From positions 1 to 64,000 of the forward strand of contig CALULY010000012.1 of assembly GCA_944321635.1 (NCBI GenBank): DNA of 64,000 nucleotides, in the 5' to 3' direction. The notes beneath the pieces were generated by a model that saw only the letters and a program-made list of their open reading frames with translations, ran no database searches and was not told the origin of the DNA. A program made the position numbers and the translations under genes. The first letter of the stretch is position 1. Every line of letters starts with the position of its first letter. Shown in pieces: positions 54,006-62,200 of this stretch. The DNA is from an uncultured Bacteroidaceae bacterium (GTDB taxonomy: Bacteria; Bacteroidota; Bacteroidia; Bacteroidales; Bacteroidaceae).

Positions 54006-54488
54006 TCAGACAAACACGCCGGCAACGAGCAGCACGACCGCCGAATAGACGCCGGCCAGCACATCGTCCATCATGATGCCCAGCCCGCCGCCTATGGCCT
54101 CCATCCTGCGGATGCCGAGAGGCTTCACAATGTCAAACAACCTGAACAGCGCAAACGCCGCCACCCCCCACCACCAGTCGGCGGACGGCACGGCGAGGAG
54201 CGCGACCCACGTGCCGACGAGCTCGTCAACAACGACACGCGAGGGGTCTTGTCCCCAGATTTTCTCCAACTGTCCGGCCGAGCGGGTCCCCATCAGCATG
54301 AACGCCACGATGAGCAACGCCACCACCACCTTGGCATCCCCCAGCGCGAGGGGCAAGAGCAGCAGCAACCACGACAGCAACGCCACGGCAGCACCTGCCG
54401 TGCCGGGTGCGACAGGACAGTAGCCTGCGCCGAAAGCCGTGCCGATGACCTTGTGGATGATGAGACTTTTTCCAACGTTGAGCCGCAT
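54006..54488 (-). CDS. PgpA-family phosphatase (phosphatidylinositol-phosphate phosphatase candidate)
   Basis: 160 aa. PgpA landmarks: G-A-G-Y-C-P-V-A-P-G-T-A-G near the start, D-P-S-R-V-V-V-D-E-L-V-G in the middle, F-R-L-F-D-I-V-K-P and G-G-L-G-I-M-M-D-D-V-L-A-G at the end, with three membrane helices. PgpA removes phosphate from phosphatidylglycerol phosphate. In the Bacteroides inositol-lipid cluster the homologue acts on phosphatidylinositol phosphate, and the gene order here favours that role. First gene of the operon; a strong promoter lies 30 bp upstream. Confidence 0.88.
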   Translation of the reverse strand: MRLNVGKSLIIHKVIGTAFGAGYCPVAPGTAGAAVALLSWLLLLLPLALGDAKVVVALLIVAFMLMGTRSAGQLEKIWGQDPSRVVVDELVGTWVALLAVPSADWWWGVAAFALFRLFDIVKPLGIRRMEAIGGGLGIMMDDVLAGVYSAVVLLVAGVFV

Positions 54489-54516
54489 GACGGATGAAGT
54501 TTTATCAACAGGACGG

Positions 54517-54548
54517 CAAAATTATCCAATCCCCAACTCAGAAGCAAA
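54517..54548 (-). promoter_or_regulatory. promoter of the inositol-lipid operon
   Basis: Minus strand TTTG (54548-54545), 20 bp, TAATTTTG (54524-54517): full match to the Bacteroidetes consensus, 28 bp upstream of ATG 54488. Confidence 0.88.
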
Positions 54549-54731
54549 AGGCAGGGCGTTTAATTTGCCCGCCGTGGAGAAAAATCGGACTTGCGATGTC
54601 CTGTTTTCCCGATTTAATGTTCTGGCAAGCACCAACGGGAGGGATGCCGCCAGAGGCCAAGACTGCTACCTGCGGCGTGCCGCCTTTGCCGCATCGGGCA
54701 GCCGGCTATGCCACGGTTTCCCGAATTTTAA

Positions 54732-54739
54732 TACTTTTG
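54732..54739 (+). promoter_or_regulatory. -7 element of the FKBP gene
   Basis: TACTTTTG matches TAnnTTTG, 35 bp before ATG 54775, and so supports that start over the longer frame. No TTTG at -33. Confidence 0.6.
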
Positions 54740-54774
54740 TGCCACGCAAACCAAACAACCAACAACAAACGATT

Positions 54775-55656
54775 ATGATAAGACAATTTGTAGCTATCGC
54801 GCTCGCACTCGCCGTCTGCGCGCCGCTCGCCGCCCGTGATAAGAAGAAAGGCGGCAAGGAAAAACCGGCGACATTCGTCCTCGCCAACCGTTCGGACTCC
54901 CTCTCATTTTGTCTCGGCTATGCCAACGGAGGGATGGTCCTGAAGCAACGTCTCACTGCAGACTTTGACTTGGACTCGACACACTATGACGCATTCGTCA
55001 AGGGGCTTGCCAAAGGTGCGGAGTGCTATGACATGGACGAGGTGGCCGAGGCATTGGGCTTCTATCACGGTTTGCTCGTGCGCAAGGAACGCATGGAGGA
55101 AGTGATGCGCCCGATGCTTGAGGCCGACTCGACACTGGCCATCAACAGACCATTGTTCCTTGAGGTGCTTGAGGCCTCATTCCTGACAGACAGCCTCCAG
55201 ATGTCGCAGCAGGAAGTCGGCGACTATATGTCATCGCTTCAAAAGGAATTGCAGGCCAAAGCGATGGAAAAATATAAAGCCGACAATGCCGCTTTCCTGG
55301 CAGACAACGCCAAGCGCGACAGCGTCGTCACCACCGACTCGGGACTGCAATACAAAGTGCTCGTGGCAGGCAAGGGCAAGGTCGCGTCGATGAACAGCAA
55401 GGTCAAAGTCAACTACCGTGGCACGACCATCGACGGCGTGGAATTTGACAGTTCCTACAAGCGCGGCGTGCCGGCGGAGTTCACTCCCGGACAGGTCATC
55501 AAAGGCTGGACCGAGGCACTCATGATGATGCCCGCCGGGTCTAAGTGGATGCTCTACATCCCCTACGACCTCGCCTACGGTGAGCGCGGTGCAGGACCGA
55601 TAAAACCCTACTCGACACTCATCTTCGAGTTGGAAGTGCTGGAGGTCGAGGACTGA
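54775..55656 (+). CDS. FKBP-type peptidyl-prolyl cis-trans isomerase (periplasmic/outer membrane)
   Basis: 293 aa from ATG 54775, with a signal peptide MIRQFVAIALALAVCAPLAA. An FKBP N-terminal dimerisation region (about 40-175; S-L-S-F-C-L-G-Y-A-N-G) leads into a C-terminal FKBP domain (about 180-293). That domain has V-N-Y-R-G-T-T-I-D-G-V-E-F-D-S-S, P-G-Q-V-I-K-G-W-T-E-A, I-P-Y-D-L-A-Y-G-E-R-G and L-I-F-E-L-E-V-L. It catalyses proline isomerisation in exported proteins, useful for the large beta-rich cargo made here. Single gene with its own promoter and terminator. Confidence 0.95.
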   Translation: MIRQFVAIALALAVCAPLAARDKKKGGKEKPATFVLANRSDSLSFCLGYANGGMVLKQRLTADFDLDSTHYDAFVKGLAKGAECYDMDEVAEALGFYHGLLVRKERMEEVMRPMLEADSTLAINRPLFLEVLEASFLTDSLQMSQQEVGDYMSSLQKELQAKAMEKYKADNAAFLADNAKRDSVVTTDSGLQYKVLVAGKGKVASMNSKVKVNYRGTTIDGVEFDSSYKRGVPAEFTPGQVIKGWTEALMMMPAGSKWMLYIPYDLAYGERGAGPIKPYSTLIFELEVLEVED

Positions 55657-55686
55657 CCCTATCCACAAATCCACACATACCTACAC

Positions 55687-55728
55687 GCCAGGCGACCGCC
55701 CCACCGGGGACGACCGCCTGGCATTTTC
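55687..55728 (+). terminator. terminator of the FKBP gene
   Basis: GCCAGGCG (55687-55694) pairs with CGCCTGGC (55715-55722) and is followed by ATTTTCATT, 31 bp past the stop. Confidence 0.7.
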
Positions 55729-55769
55729 ATTAGCCGTGGCAAGACATGCAGCCCGACGACCGGGGGATG

Positions 55770-56735
55770 TCAATTGTCGCGGTTGATGAGATTGACCACG
55801 ACCTTGACCATGACATCCTTTTCCTCCGTGCGGCTCTCGGCTATCATCAACGTGAGGGCGACAAGAGTGTTGTCAGCAATGCGCTTTCCACCAGCCGCGT
55901 CATAGAGTATCCCGTTGCCCGCCATGAACCACAAAAAGAGTGTCGCGGCTATGCGTTTGTTGCCATCGCTGAAAGAGTGATTTTTGGTGACGAGATAAAG
56001 CAACATGGCGGCTTTTTCTTCCACCGACGGGTACAGGTCATGCCCGCCGAACGTTTGGTAGATTTGGCCTATCGAGCTTTTGAACGAGTCGTCCTTTTCA
56101 TTGCCAAACCACTTGCTGCCTCCGAACTTTGTCCTGAGACCGGCTATTGCCTCCATCGCGCCTTCATAGGTGGCATGAAACCGCTCCTCGCCCGTGACCT
56201 GCCCGACCGACAAGCGGCGGTAATCGTACCTGTCCAAGGTGTCAAGCGCGTAGGCATAATCGCTCACCACATCGACAAGGCTGCGTGCGTCGTCAGAGAC
56301 GAGGGTTTCCTGCGCCTTGACCGTGCGCCCCAGGACACCGACCAATTGCCGCAACTCGGAATAGCGTTGCTTGTCAATGGCATCATTGATTGCATAGCCT
56401 TTGATGATGTAATCCTTTAGGACTTTGTTTGCCCACTGGCGGAACTGCGTGCCACGCCGGCTCTTGACTCGATAGCCGACGGAGATGATGACATCGAGGC
56501 TGTAGAATGCCACACGCTGCTTCACGCCATCAACACGCAAAAAATGCGTGTTGTTCTCTTGTTCCAATTCTTGCTCAGAAAAGACATTGTTTATGTGTTT
56601 CCTTATCGTCTTTTCATCACGGTCAAACAACTTTGACATTTGATTTGCAGAGAGCCACACAGTCTCCGCCTCCAGCCTGACCTCAAGGTGCGTCTGGCCG
56701 TCGCCGGTCTGGTAAATAACGATCTTGTCATCCAT
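55770..56735 (-). CDS. RhuM-Fic/Doc fusion protein
   Basis: 321 aa from ATG 56735; the upstream ATG at 56756 overlaps the promoter. The N-terminal part (about 1-190) is RhuM/virulence-protein-like: V-W-L-S-A-N-Q-M-S-K-L-F-D-R-D, R-K-H-I-N-N-V-F, F-Y-S-L-D-V-I-I-S-V-G-Y-R-V-K-S. The C-terminal part is a Fic/Doc domain with the catalytic motif H-S-F-S-D-G-N-K-R (about 253-261), which in Fic enzymes transfers AMP or another phosphate group to a target protein. No antitoxin gene is adjacent and no inhibitory helix is obvious. Whether it is a toxin, an orphan or an accessory island gene is open. Confidence 0.88.
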   Translation of the reverse strand: MDDKIVIYQTGDGQTHLEVRLEAETVWLSANQMSKLFDRDEKTIRKHINNVFSEQELEQENNTHFLRVDGVKQRVAFYSLDVIISVGYRVKSRRGTQFRQWANKVLKDYIIKGYAINDAIDKQRYSELRQLVGVLGRTVKAQETLVSDDARSLVDVVSDYAYALDTLDRYDYRRLSVGQVTGEERFHATYEGAMEAIAGLRTKFGGSKWFGNEKDDSFKSSIGQIYQTFGGHDLYPSVEEKAAMLLYLVTKNHSFSDGNKRIAATLFLWFMAGNGILYDAAGGKRIADNTLVALTLMIAESRTEEKDVMVKVVVNLINRDN

Positions 56736-56768
56736 AGCATTGCGTGCCGCGTTCAAGGACGGCTATGG

Positions 56769-56776
56769 CAAATATA
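56769..56776 (-). promoter_or_regulatory. -7 element of the RhuM-Fic gene
   Basis: Minus strand TATATTTG matches TAnnTTTG, 34 bp upstream of ATG 56735. No TTTG at -33; the first core of array locus 7 (56794-56802) covers that position instead. Confidence 0.65.
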
Positions 56777-56793
56777 CGGATTTAAACCGGCAG

Positions 56794-56868
56794 CATCCCA
56801 TGCAAACGCCAAAATCATTGAATGCTACTGGCAAAATCATACAATGCTTTTGACCGGGACATCCTATG
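56794..56868 (+). repeat. 22-bp-period CAT-N3-ATG array, locus 7
   Basis: Four perfect cores at 56794 (CATcccATG), 56816 (CATtgaATG), 56838 (CATacaATG) and 56860 (CATcctATG), exactly 22 bp apart, filling the gap between the RhuM-Fic promoter and the tamL stop. Confidence 0.88.
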
Positions 56869-56886
56869 ACACAACCGCGCCATCCG

Positions 56887-59208
56887 TCAGAACGGATAGC
56901 CGATTGCAAAGTGGAAGCCGAGCCCCTTGCCGAAACTGGTGATGTTGTAGTAGCCGCTCTTGCCCGTGTCGTATGGCGCGTGCAGCCCTATGCCCATGTC
57001 CAGGCGCAGCACCAGGATGTCGAGGTCATAGCGCAGCCCGATGCCCGTGCCAAGGGCTATGTTCTTGTAGAAGTCCTTGAGCGTGAACTCCGCGCCGGGG
57101 CGAGACTCGTCCGCACGGACGAGCCAAACGTTGCCGGCATCGAGGAAAACAGCCCCGTTCAAATCACCAAAGATGTTGAAACGCCACTCTACGTTAGCCT
57201 CAAGTTTGATGTCACCGGTCTGGTCGATGTACGAATATTGGTTGTCCTCGTCGGCATGGTAACGTCCGGGACCTATGGAACGGATGGTAAATGCACGGAT
57301 GCTGTTGGCACCTCCGACGTAAAACTGTTCGCTGTACGGCACCACGAGCGCGTTGCCGTACGCATAAGCCACGCCTCCCATCACCCTGGCCGCAATGGAC
57401 TGGCGCCTGTTGATGCGGTAGGTGTAACGCAGCTCCGTGGTCAGTTTGGAAAACTGGGAGAACGGGTTGCCGAAGAGGTTTTTGCCCTCCTCCCCGAAGC
57501 CTTTGCCCGCCATCGCGTAGAAACACGACAAGAGATTGCCCGACGACGTGACGGAGGTCTGCCACCAGGTCTGACCCCTCTTGCGCAGGGATGAGTTGTC
57601 AAAGGTGTAAGTGTAGCTCATCGACGGGATGAACTGGTCTTTCAGACTCAAGTACAAGGCGGGATTGGCATCCGTGATCGAATCAAAACGCGCCGTCGTC
57701 TTTTGCAGCAGGTTGAAATCCAGCTTGAACGGGGTGATGGAATGCTGGTGCAACGCGTTGGGGCGGAACTTGTACTCGGCACCACCGCCGAGAGTCAGCA
57801 GCTTGAAGAAGCTCGCGCGGTTGGTCTGGTCGGCGTAAAGATGGTATTTGGTGGATGCCGGATAGTCGAAGTCACGGAAAAGCATCCATGGGAATATGAC
57901 CCTCGGGAACTCAAGGGAGAGGTCTATGCCGAATTCGTAGGAATTGACGGCCTGCCCCTTTTCACGCACATTGGTCTGCCACTCGTAGGCACCGTTCAAG
58001 GTCAGTGAGAGACGCTCGCCACCGCCGAATAGATTTTTGCGCGAGACGCTGAACGACGCGCCCGGGCCAAGGTAGTTGTTGCTCTTGGACTTGACGTTCA
58101 TCTCAAATTCCCCGTTGAGCGGGTAGTCGTAGGAGGCATTTATCACGCGGTTCAACGTGTTGCCCGTCGAGTCCTCGGGGACATATTGCAGCTCGGTGTA
58201 ACGGAAAATGCCGAGACGACCGAGTGCTTCCTGCGTCTTCTGCTGTGTGAACTGCGAATAGGTGTCACCCTGCTTGTCCTTGATCTTGGAATAAAGGATG
58301 GATGGCCGCACCCTCAACTTGCCCTCATAGTGGATCACCATGTCCTCATAGGTGAGCGAATCGGTCGGGGGTTCGTTGTCATAACCGCGCAGGTTGACCG
58401 TCAGGCCGCCGACTTTCCACTTGCGTTTCACCATGTCGTTGAGCCCCGCCTTTGGCACTACTTTGAGCGCGATGTTCCCAGGGCTTTGCAACGTGTCGCC
58501 AAGGAAGGTGATGTAGTTGGGCACGAAGTAGAAGTAGCCACGGCTGCGGAAAATGGTGCTCAGCCTCTGGCGTTCCTCGTCCAGCTTGAGGACGCTGAAC
58601 TGGTCGCCCTGCTTGAGTTTGCTCCACCACAAGGTCTTGCGGACGAGACTGTCGGCCTCGGGACGGAAACCGGCGTAAATCACAGTGTCGATGCGGTAGC
58701 TGTGCCCCATCTCCACACGGTAGCGCACCTTGCTCTTGCGGTCATTCTTGTTGTCAGGCACGATCTCATGCGTGACACGTCCATTGAAATAGCCGTAGTC
58801 ATGCAGCAGGTTGGTCGCGGCAGTAGCCCTCATCTCGGGATTGACCGACGAGAGCAGCACCGGCGGGGTGGCAAATTTGTCGAAGATCCATTTGCCAAGT
58901 TTCTTGTCGGCGTTGATGAATTTATTGTAAAGGAACAAACGGAACGGAGGCCACGGCCATGTCAACCGCGCCGAGCCGAATATCGAGCCGTTGGGCTTCT
59001 GCTTCAGGGCGGCATTCACCTCGTCAAGCGCGTCGGCCGCGCCGTCAGTGCCGTCATCATCCACCACTTCGGTCTTTTTCATCCCTGTGTACAGGATTTC
59101 GCCCTCGGGCAGATTGCTTGTGGTGGAGCATGACGCGGACCACAGCACGAGTGCCATGACCGCGATGGAGGCGAGTGCCTTGAGACTATTTGCCAGTGTC
59201 CTGCCCAT
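56887..59208 (-). CDS. tamL: TamL: lipoprotein Omp85/TamA-family outer-membrane protein
   Basis: 773 aa. The N terminus carries a lipoprotein signal with L-W-S-A-S-C (Cys about residue 27), followed by L-P-E-G-E-I-L-Y-T-G as in Bacteroidetes TamL proteins. POTRA-like repeats fill about 40-380, then a 16-strand Omp85 barrel to the C terminus, with G-G-A-N-S-I-R-A-F (VRGF/Y-like motif) and the final aromatic residue in A-I-G-Y-P-F. It overlaps tamB by 23 bp. The pair is thought to connect inner and outer membranes for lipid or protein transport. Confidence 0.92.
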   Translation of the reverse strand: MGRTLANSLKALASIAVMALVLWSASCSTTSNLPEGEILYTGMKKTEVVDDDGTDGAADALDEVNAALKQKPNGSIFGSARLTWPWPPFRLFLYNKFINADKKLGKWIFDKFATPPVLLSSVNPEMRATAATNLLHDYGYFNGRVTHEIVPDNKNDRKSKVRYRVEMGHSYRIDTVIYAGFRPEADSLVRKTLWWSKLKQGDQFSVLKLDEERQRLSTIFRSRGYFYFVPNYITFLGDTLQSPGNIALKVVPKAGLNDMVKRKWKVGGLTVNLRGYDNEPPTDSLTYEDMVIHYEGKLRVRPSILYSKIKDKQGDTYSQFTQQKTQEALGRLGIFRYTELQYVPEDSTGNTLNRVINASYDYPLNGEFEMNVKSKSNNYLGPGASFSVSRKNLFGGGERLSLTLNGAYEWQTNVREKGQAVNSYEFGIDLSLEFPRVIFPWMLFRDFDYPASTKYHLYADQTNRASFFKLLTLGGGAEYKFRPNALHQHSITPFKLDFNLLQKTTARFDSITDANPALYLSLKDQFIPSMSYTYTFDNSSLRKRGQTWWQTSVTSSGNLLSCFYAMAGKGFGEEGKNLFGNPFSQFSKLTTELRYTYRINRRQSIAARVMGGVAYAYGNALVVPYSEQFYVGGANSIRAFTIRSIGPGRYHADEDNQYSYIDQTGDIKLEANVEWRFNIFGDLNGAVFLDAGNVWLVRADESRPGAEFTLKDFYKNIALGTGIGLRYDLDILVLRLDMGIGLHAPYDTGKSGYYNITSFGKGLGFHFAIGYPF

Positions 59209-62200
59209 TGTCCGTGACTATTGGTTTCTTGCGTTTGAAGATGAACAGTTCGCCCAGCCTCAACATCTTCTTGCGGAGCACTATACCGGCGCCGGTCTCC
59301 GTTATCTCGCCTTCGAGCACGCTTTCATAATTCTTGTTGTGGAAGAGCTTCACGTAGCGCGTCCCCGAGTTGTCGAGACGGTACTCGATGGAGATGTTGT
59401 CGATGAACGACTCCTTGTTTGATTGCGCCGCATCACCGCCGGTCGAGATCGTACCCCCGATGACTATGTTGAAACGGTCGTTGAGGAAGCGTTTGGAAAT
59501 CTTGTAGGAGATATCCATGTTGTCAAATCCTTCTTCCCCGTTAGGATTCTCCATGCCGAGACTCAAGTCCACGGCTTTTATCTTTCCTGCCGCGCTCGAT
59601 ATTTCTTTTTGCAACAAACTGTTGAGCGCGCTGCCCATGTTAAGGTTCATGTCGGTGCTGCCACCGCCACCTATGTACATGCCAGTCACCATCATCGTGA
59701 GCGCCATCGTACGCCGCTCGTCTTCGCCCGTGGCCGCGAGGGTGTTTTGTACGTCGGCATCCTGCGGGGCTGCGATGTCAAAGGAGAGACCAAGGTCCTC
59801 AAGCGTGTTGTATATGTTGACGCTGAGGTCGAAGTCCACCTTTCTTGACCCGTTGCCGTCACTGTTGGCCACGTCGGTGCGGACTTTCTTGATGGCGGTC
59901 AGGTTCATTGTCGGGTTGAGGATGTTGCCTGTCCAATCGACATAGCTCCCATCCTTGACGGAGAAGTCGGCTATGTTGACCAATGGCAGTGAGTAGCTGA
60001 TGTTGCCCCCTGTGAAAGTGTAGCGTCCTGTGAGGCTCAGGTCGCCTTGGGCCGTGTACTGCATCGACAGGTCTCCGCCCCCGACGACTTCCACACGGTT
60101 TTTCCCGTCCTGGCTCAGGTCGATGTTGACGGCGGCAGTCGGGTCTATCGAGACGTTGAGCAGCATGTCCATGCCCGTGATTGGGATTGGCTTTATCTCA
60201 ATGTCCTTGTAAGTGGTCGTGTCATTGAAATTGGTGAACGTGACCGTCTCACCCAACCTGTCCTGCACGGTGAGCGACGACTCCTTCATTATATATGTCA
60301 GGTTTGTGTTGCCGAGCAACTTGGCATAGCCCCGCACCTTGAGATCGTCAAGCCGGCCTGTCACGCCTATGGCAGCGTCGATGTAGGCTTTGCCATAGAC
60401 CAACGACTGCTTGGTCTTCTTGGCATTGAGCAACTCATAGTTGGAGGCCATGAACTGAAGGTCGGTGCCTATCTCCGAAAGATTGGAAAAATCGACACTC
60501 CCGTTTATTGTGAACGGGTTGTCAGTCCGTGTCAACAAGGCAAATTTGTCGAATGCCAGGCGACTGTCCTTCACCACAAGCGGGCGGTTGTCCAGACGTA
60601 TCTTTGTGCCGGCCTGCACGATGTAGACCGAGGCGTCGTTGAACGACACGTCGCCATTCAACACCGGCTCGATGAAACTTCCCCCAAGCCGCATTTCTCC
60701 GCTCAGTTTGCCGTCGATGGTCAGGAAATCCGGCGGCAGGAACGGATTTGCCACGCCCAGGGGCAGACCTGTGAGCTTCATGCGATAGGCGATTGCGTCC
60801 TTGTCCGATTCGTATTTGCCGCCTACCGACAATGCTTCCTCGCCGTTGACACCGAGCTTGAGGCTCATTATCTGCTTGGTGTCGCCGAATGGCACGTAGC
60901 CGGCTCGTATCGAGAAGTCGGCAACCGGCCGTTTCTCGTAGACAAAATCGTCCACCGTCGCATCGCACGACAGTGAGAACGTGCGTTTCAACGCCGTGTA
61001 GGAGACATCAGCCGAGATAATGCCCGACATGTCAGGCAGCATGGGCAGGAGCGTGCGGATGTCGGCCAGGTCTATGCCGGTCAACGATGCGGTCAGCTGG
61101 TTGTGGCCTTTCTTCGTAGTGCTGTTGGACAAGCCGAGCCCCATGCCTTTGTCGTCGAGGAACGACACGTCGGCATAGATGTTTTTGTCACGGCCAAGCA
61201 AGACGTAGTTGCCGGGGTTCAAGTGGAACGTGCGGAACAGGAACACAGGATCGGCAGGGAAGAACGACATCTTGATGCCTTCGCGGACAAACTCGCCTTT
61301 GCAACCGAGGTACACGCCTTTCTCGCCTTGCTTGTCAAACATATCTATGAGCAAGTCGGCCGAGCGGTTGGTGATTTCGCCGTTGAGGGAGACCCCTGTC
61401 ACATAATCGGCCATCGTCTGACTGTTTGCCACTCTGAGCCGGTAGCGGATGCTCGTCGTGTCTTGCACAAACCACATATAGGCACTGTCCAGACGCAGGG
61501 AATCCACGCCTATGCCCCTCAACGCCAGGTCGCCCGCCACGCCACGCACCGGGTGCGTGGCAACGCGGATGCGCGTCTGGCTTATGTCGATGCCCATCAT
61601 TTTCAAGTAATTGGCAAACGGATTGTCGTTGTCCGCCCGCAGCTCCATGCGGAGATCTGGCAAGTAGGCTTTCAACTTGTCATAGTCAAGGGCGTGCTCC
61701 CTGAGCTGTTCCCCCAATTTGTCGGTGAATGTTTGCAGCATCCCAGCCAGCTGGGTCGCCCCGTTGTCGCCGCTGAGGGTGAGTGTCATGTCACCGGCAT
61801 CCAACCGTGCCCGCGCAGCACCCGTGTTGGTGTAGGCCGAGAAGCTGATGTCCTTGGGACGAGCCACGTTGCTGCCGAGGTCAAGCACGATGTCGCCGAT
61901 GCGTCCCTCGATGTCAAGCATCTCATCCATGTCCGTGACGAGGCGGATCTCGGTGCGCACCGCGCCAGTGCTCGCGCTGTCGGCGCCAAGGAGTTCGGTC
62001 AAGCCGATCCTGTCAACGTTGACGGCCAGCGACAGGTCGCTGCCGTGCTCGGCAATGGTCGCACGCAGGTCGCTGTTCATCTCCAGCCAAGGGTTGAGGG
62101 TGGCAAGTTCGAGCCGCGCGTGCGAACGGAACAACGAGCCGCTTATCTCCGTGCCGGACAAATCGTAGGAGGAGTAGGCCAACCTTCCGACGCGTGCCAT

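Larger units (their letters stand above)
54489..54774. other. 286-bp divergent region between pgpA-type gene and FKBP gene
   Basis: Carries the promoter of the inositol-lipid operon (54517-54548) and the -7 element of the FKBP gene (54732-54739). Plus-strand reading frames extending into it are rejected. Confidence 0.7.

Noticed and set aside
54439-54774. N-terminal extension of the FKBP protein
   Set aside because: It would run across the divergent promoters; ATG 54775 gives a signal peptide and fits the -7 box.
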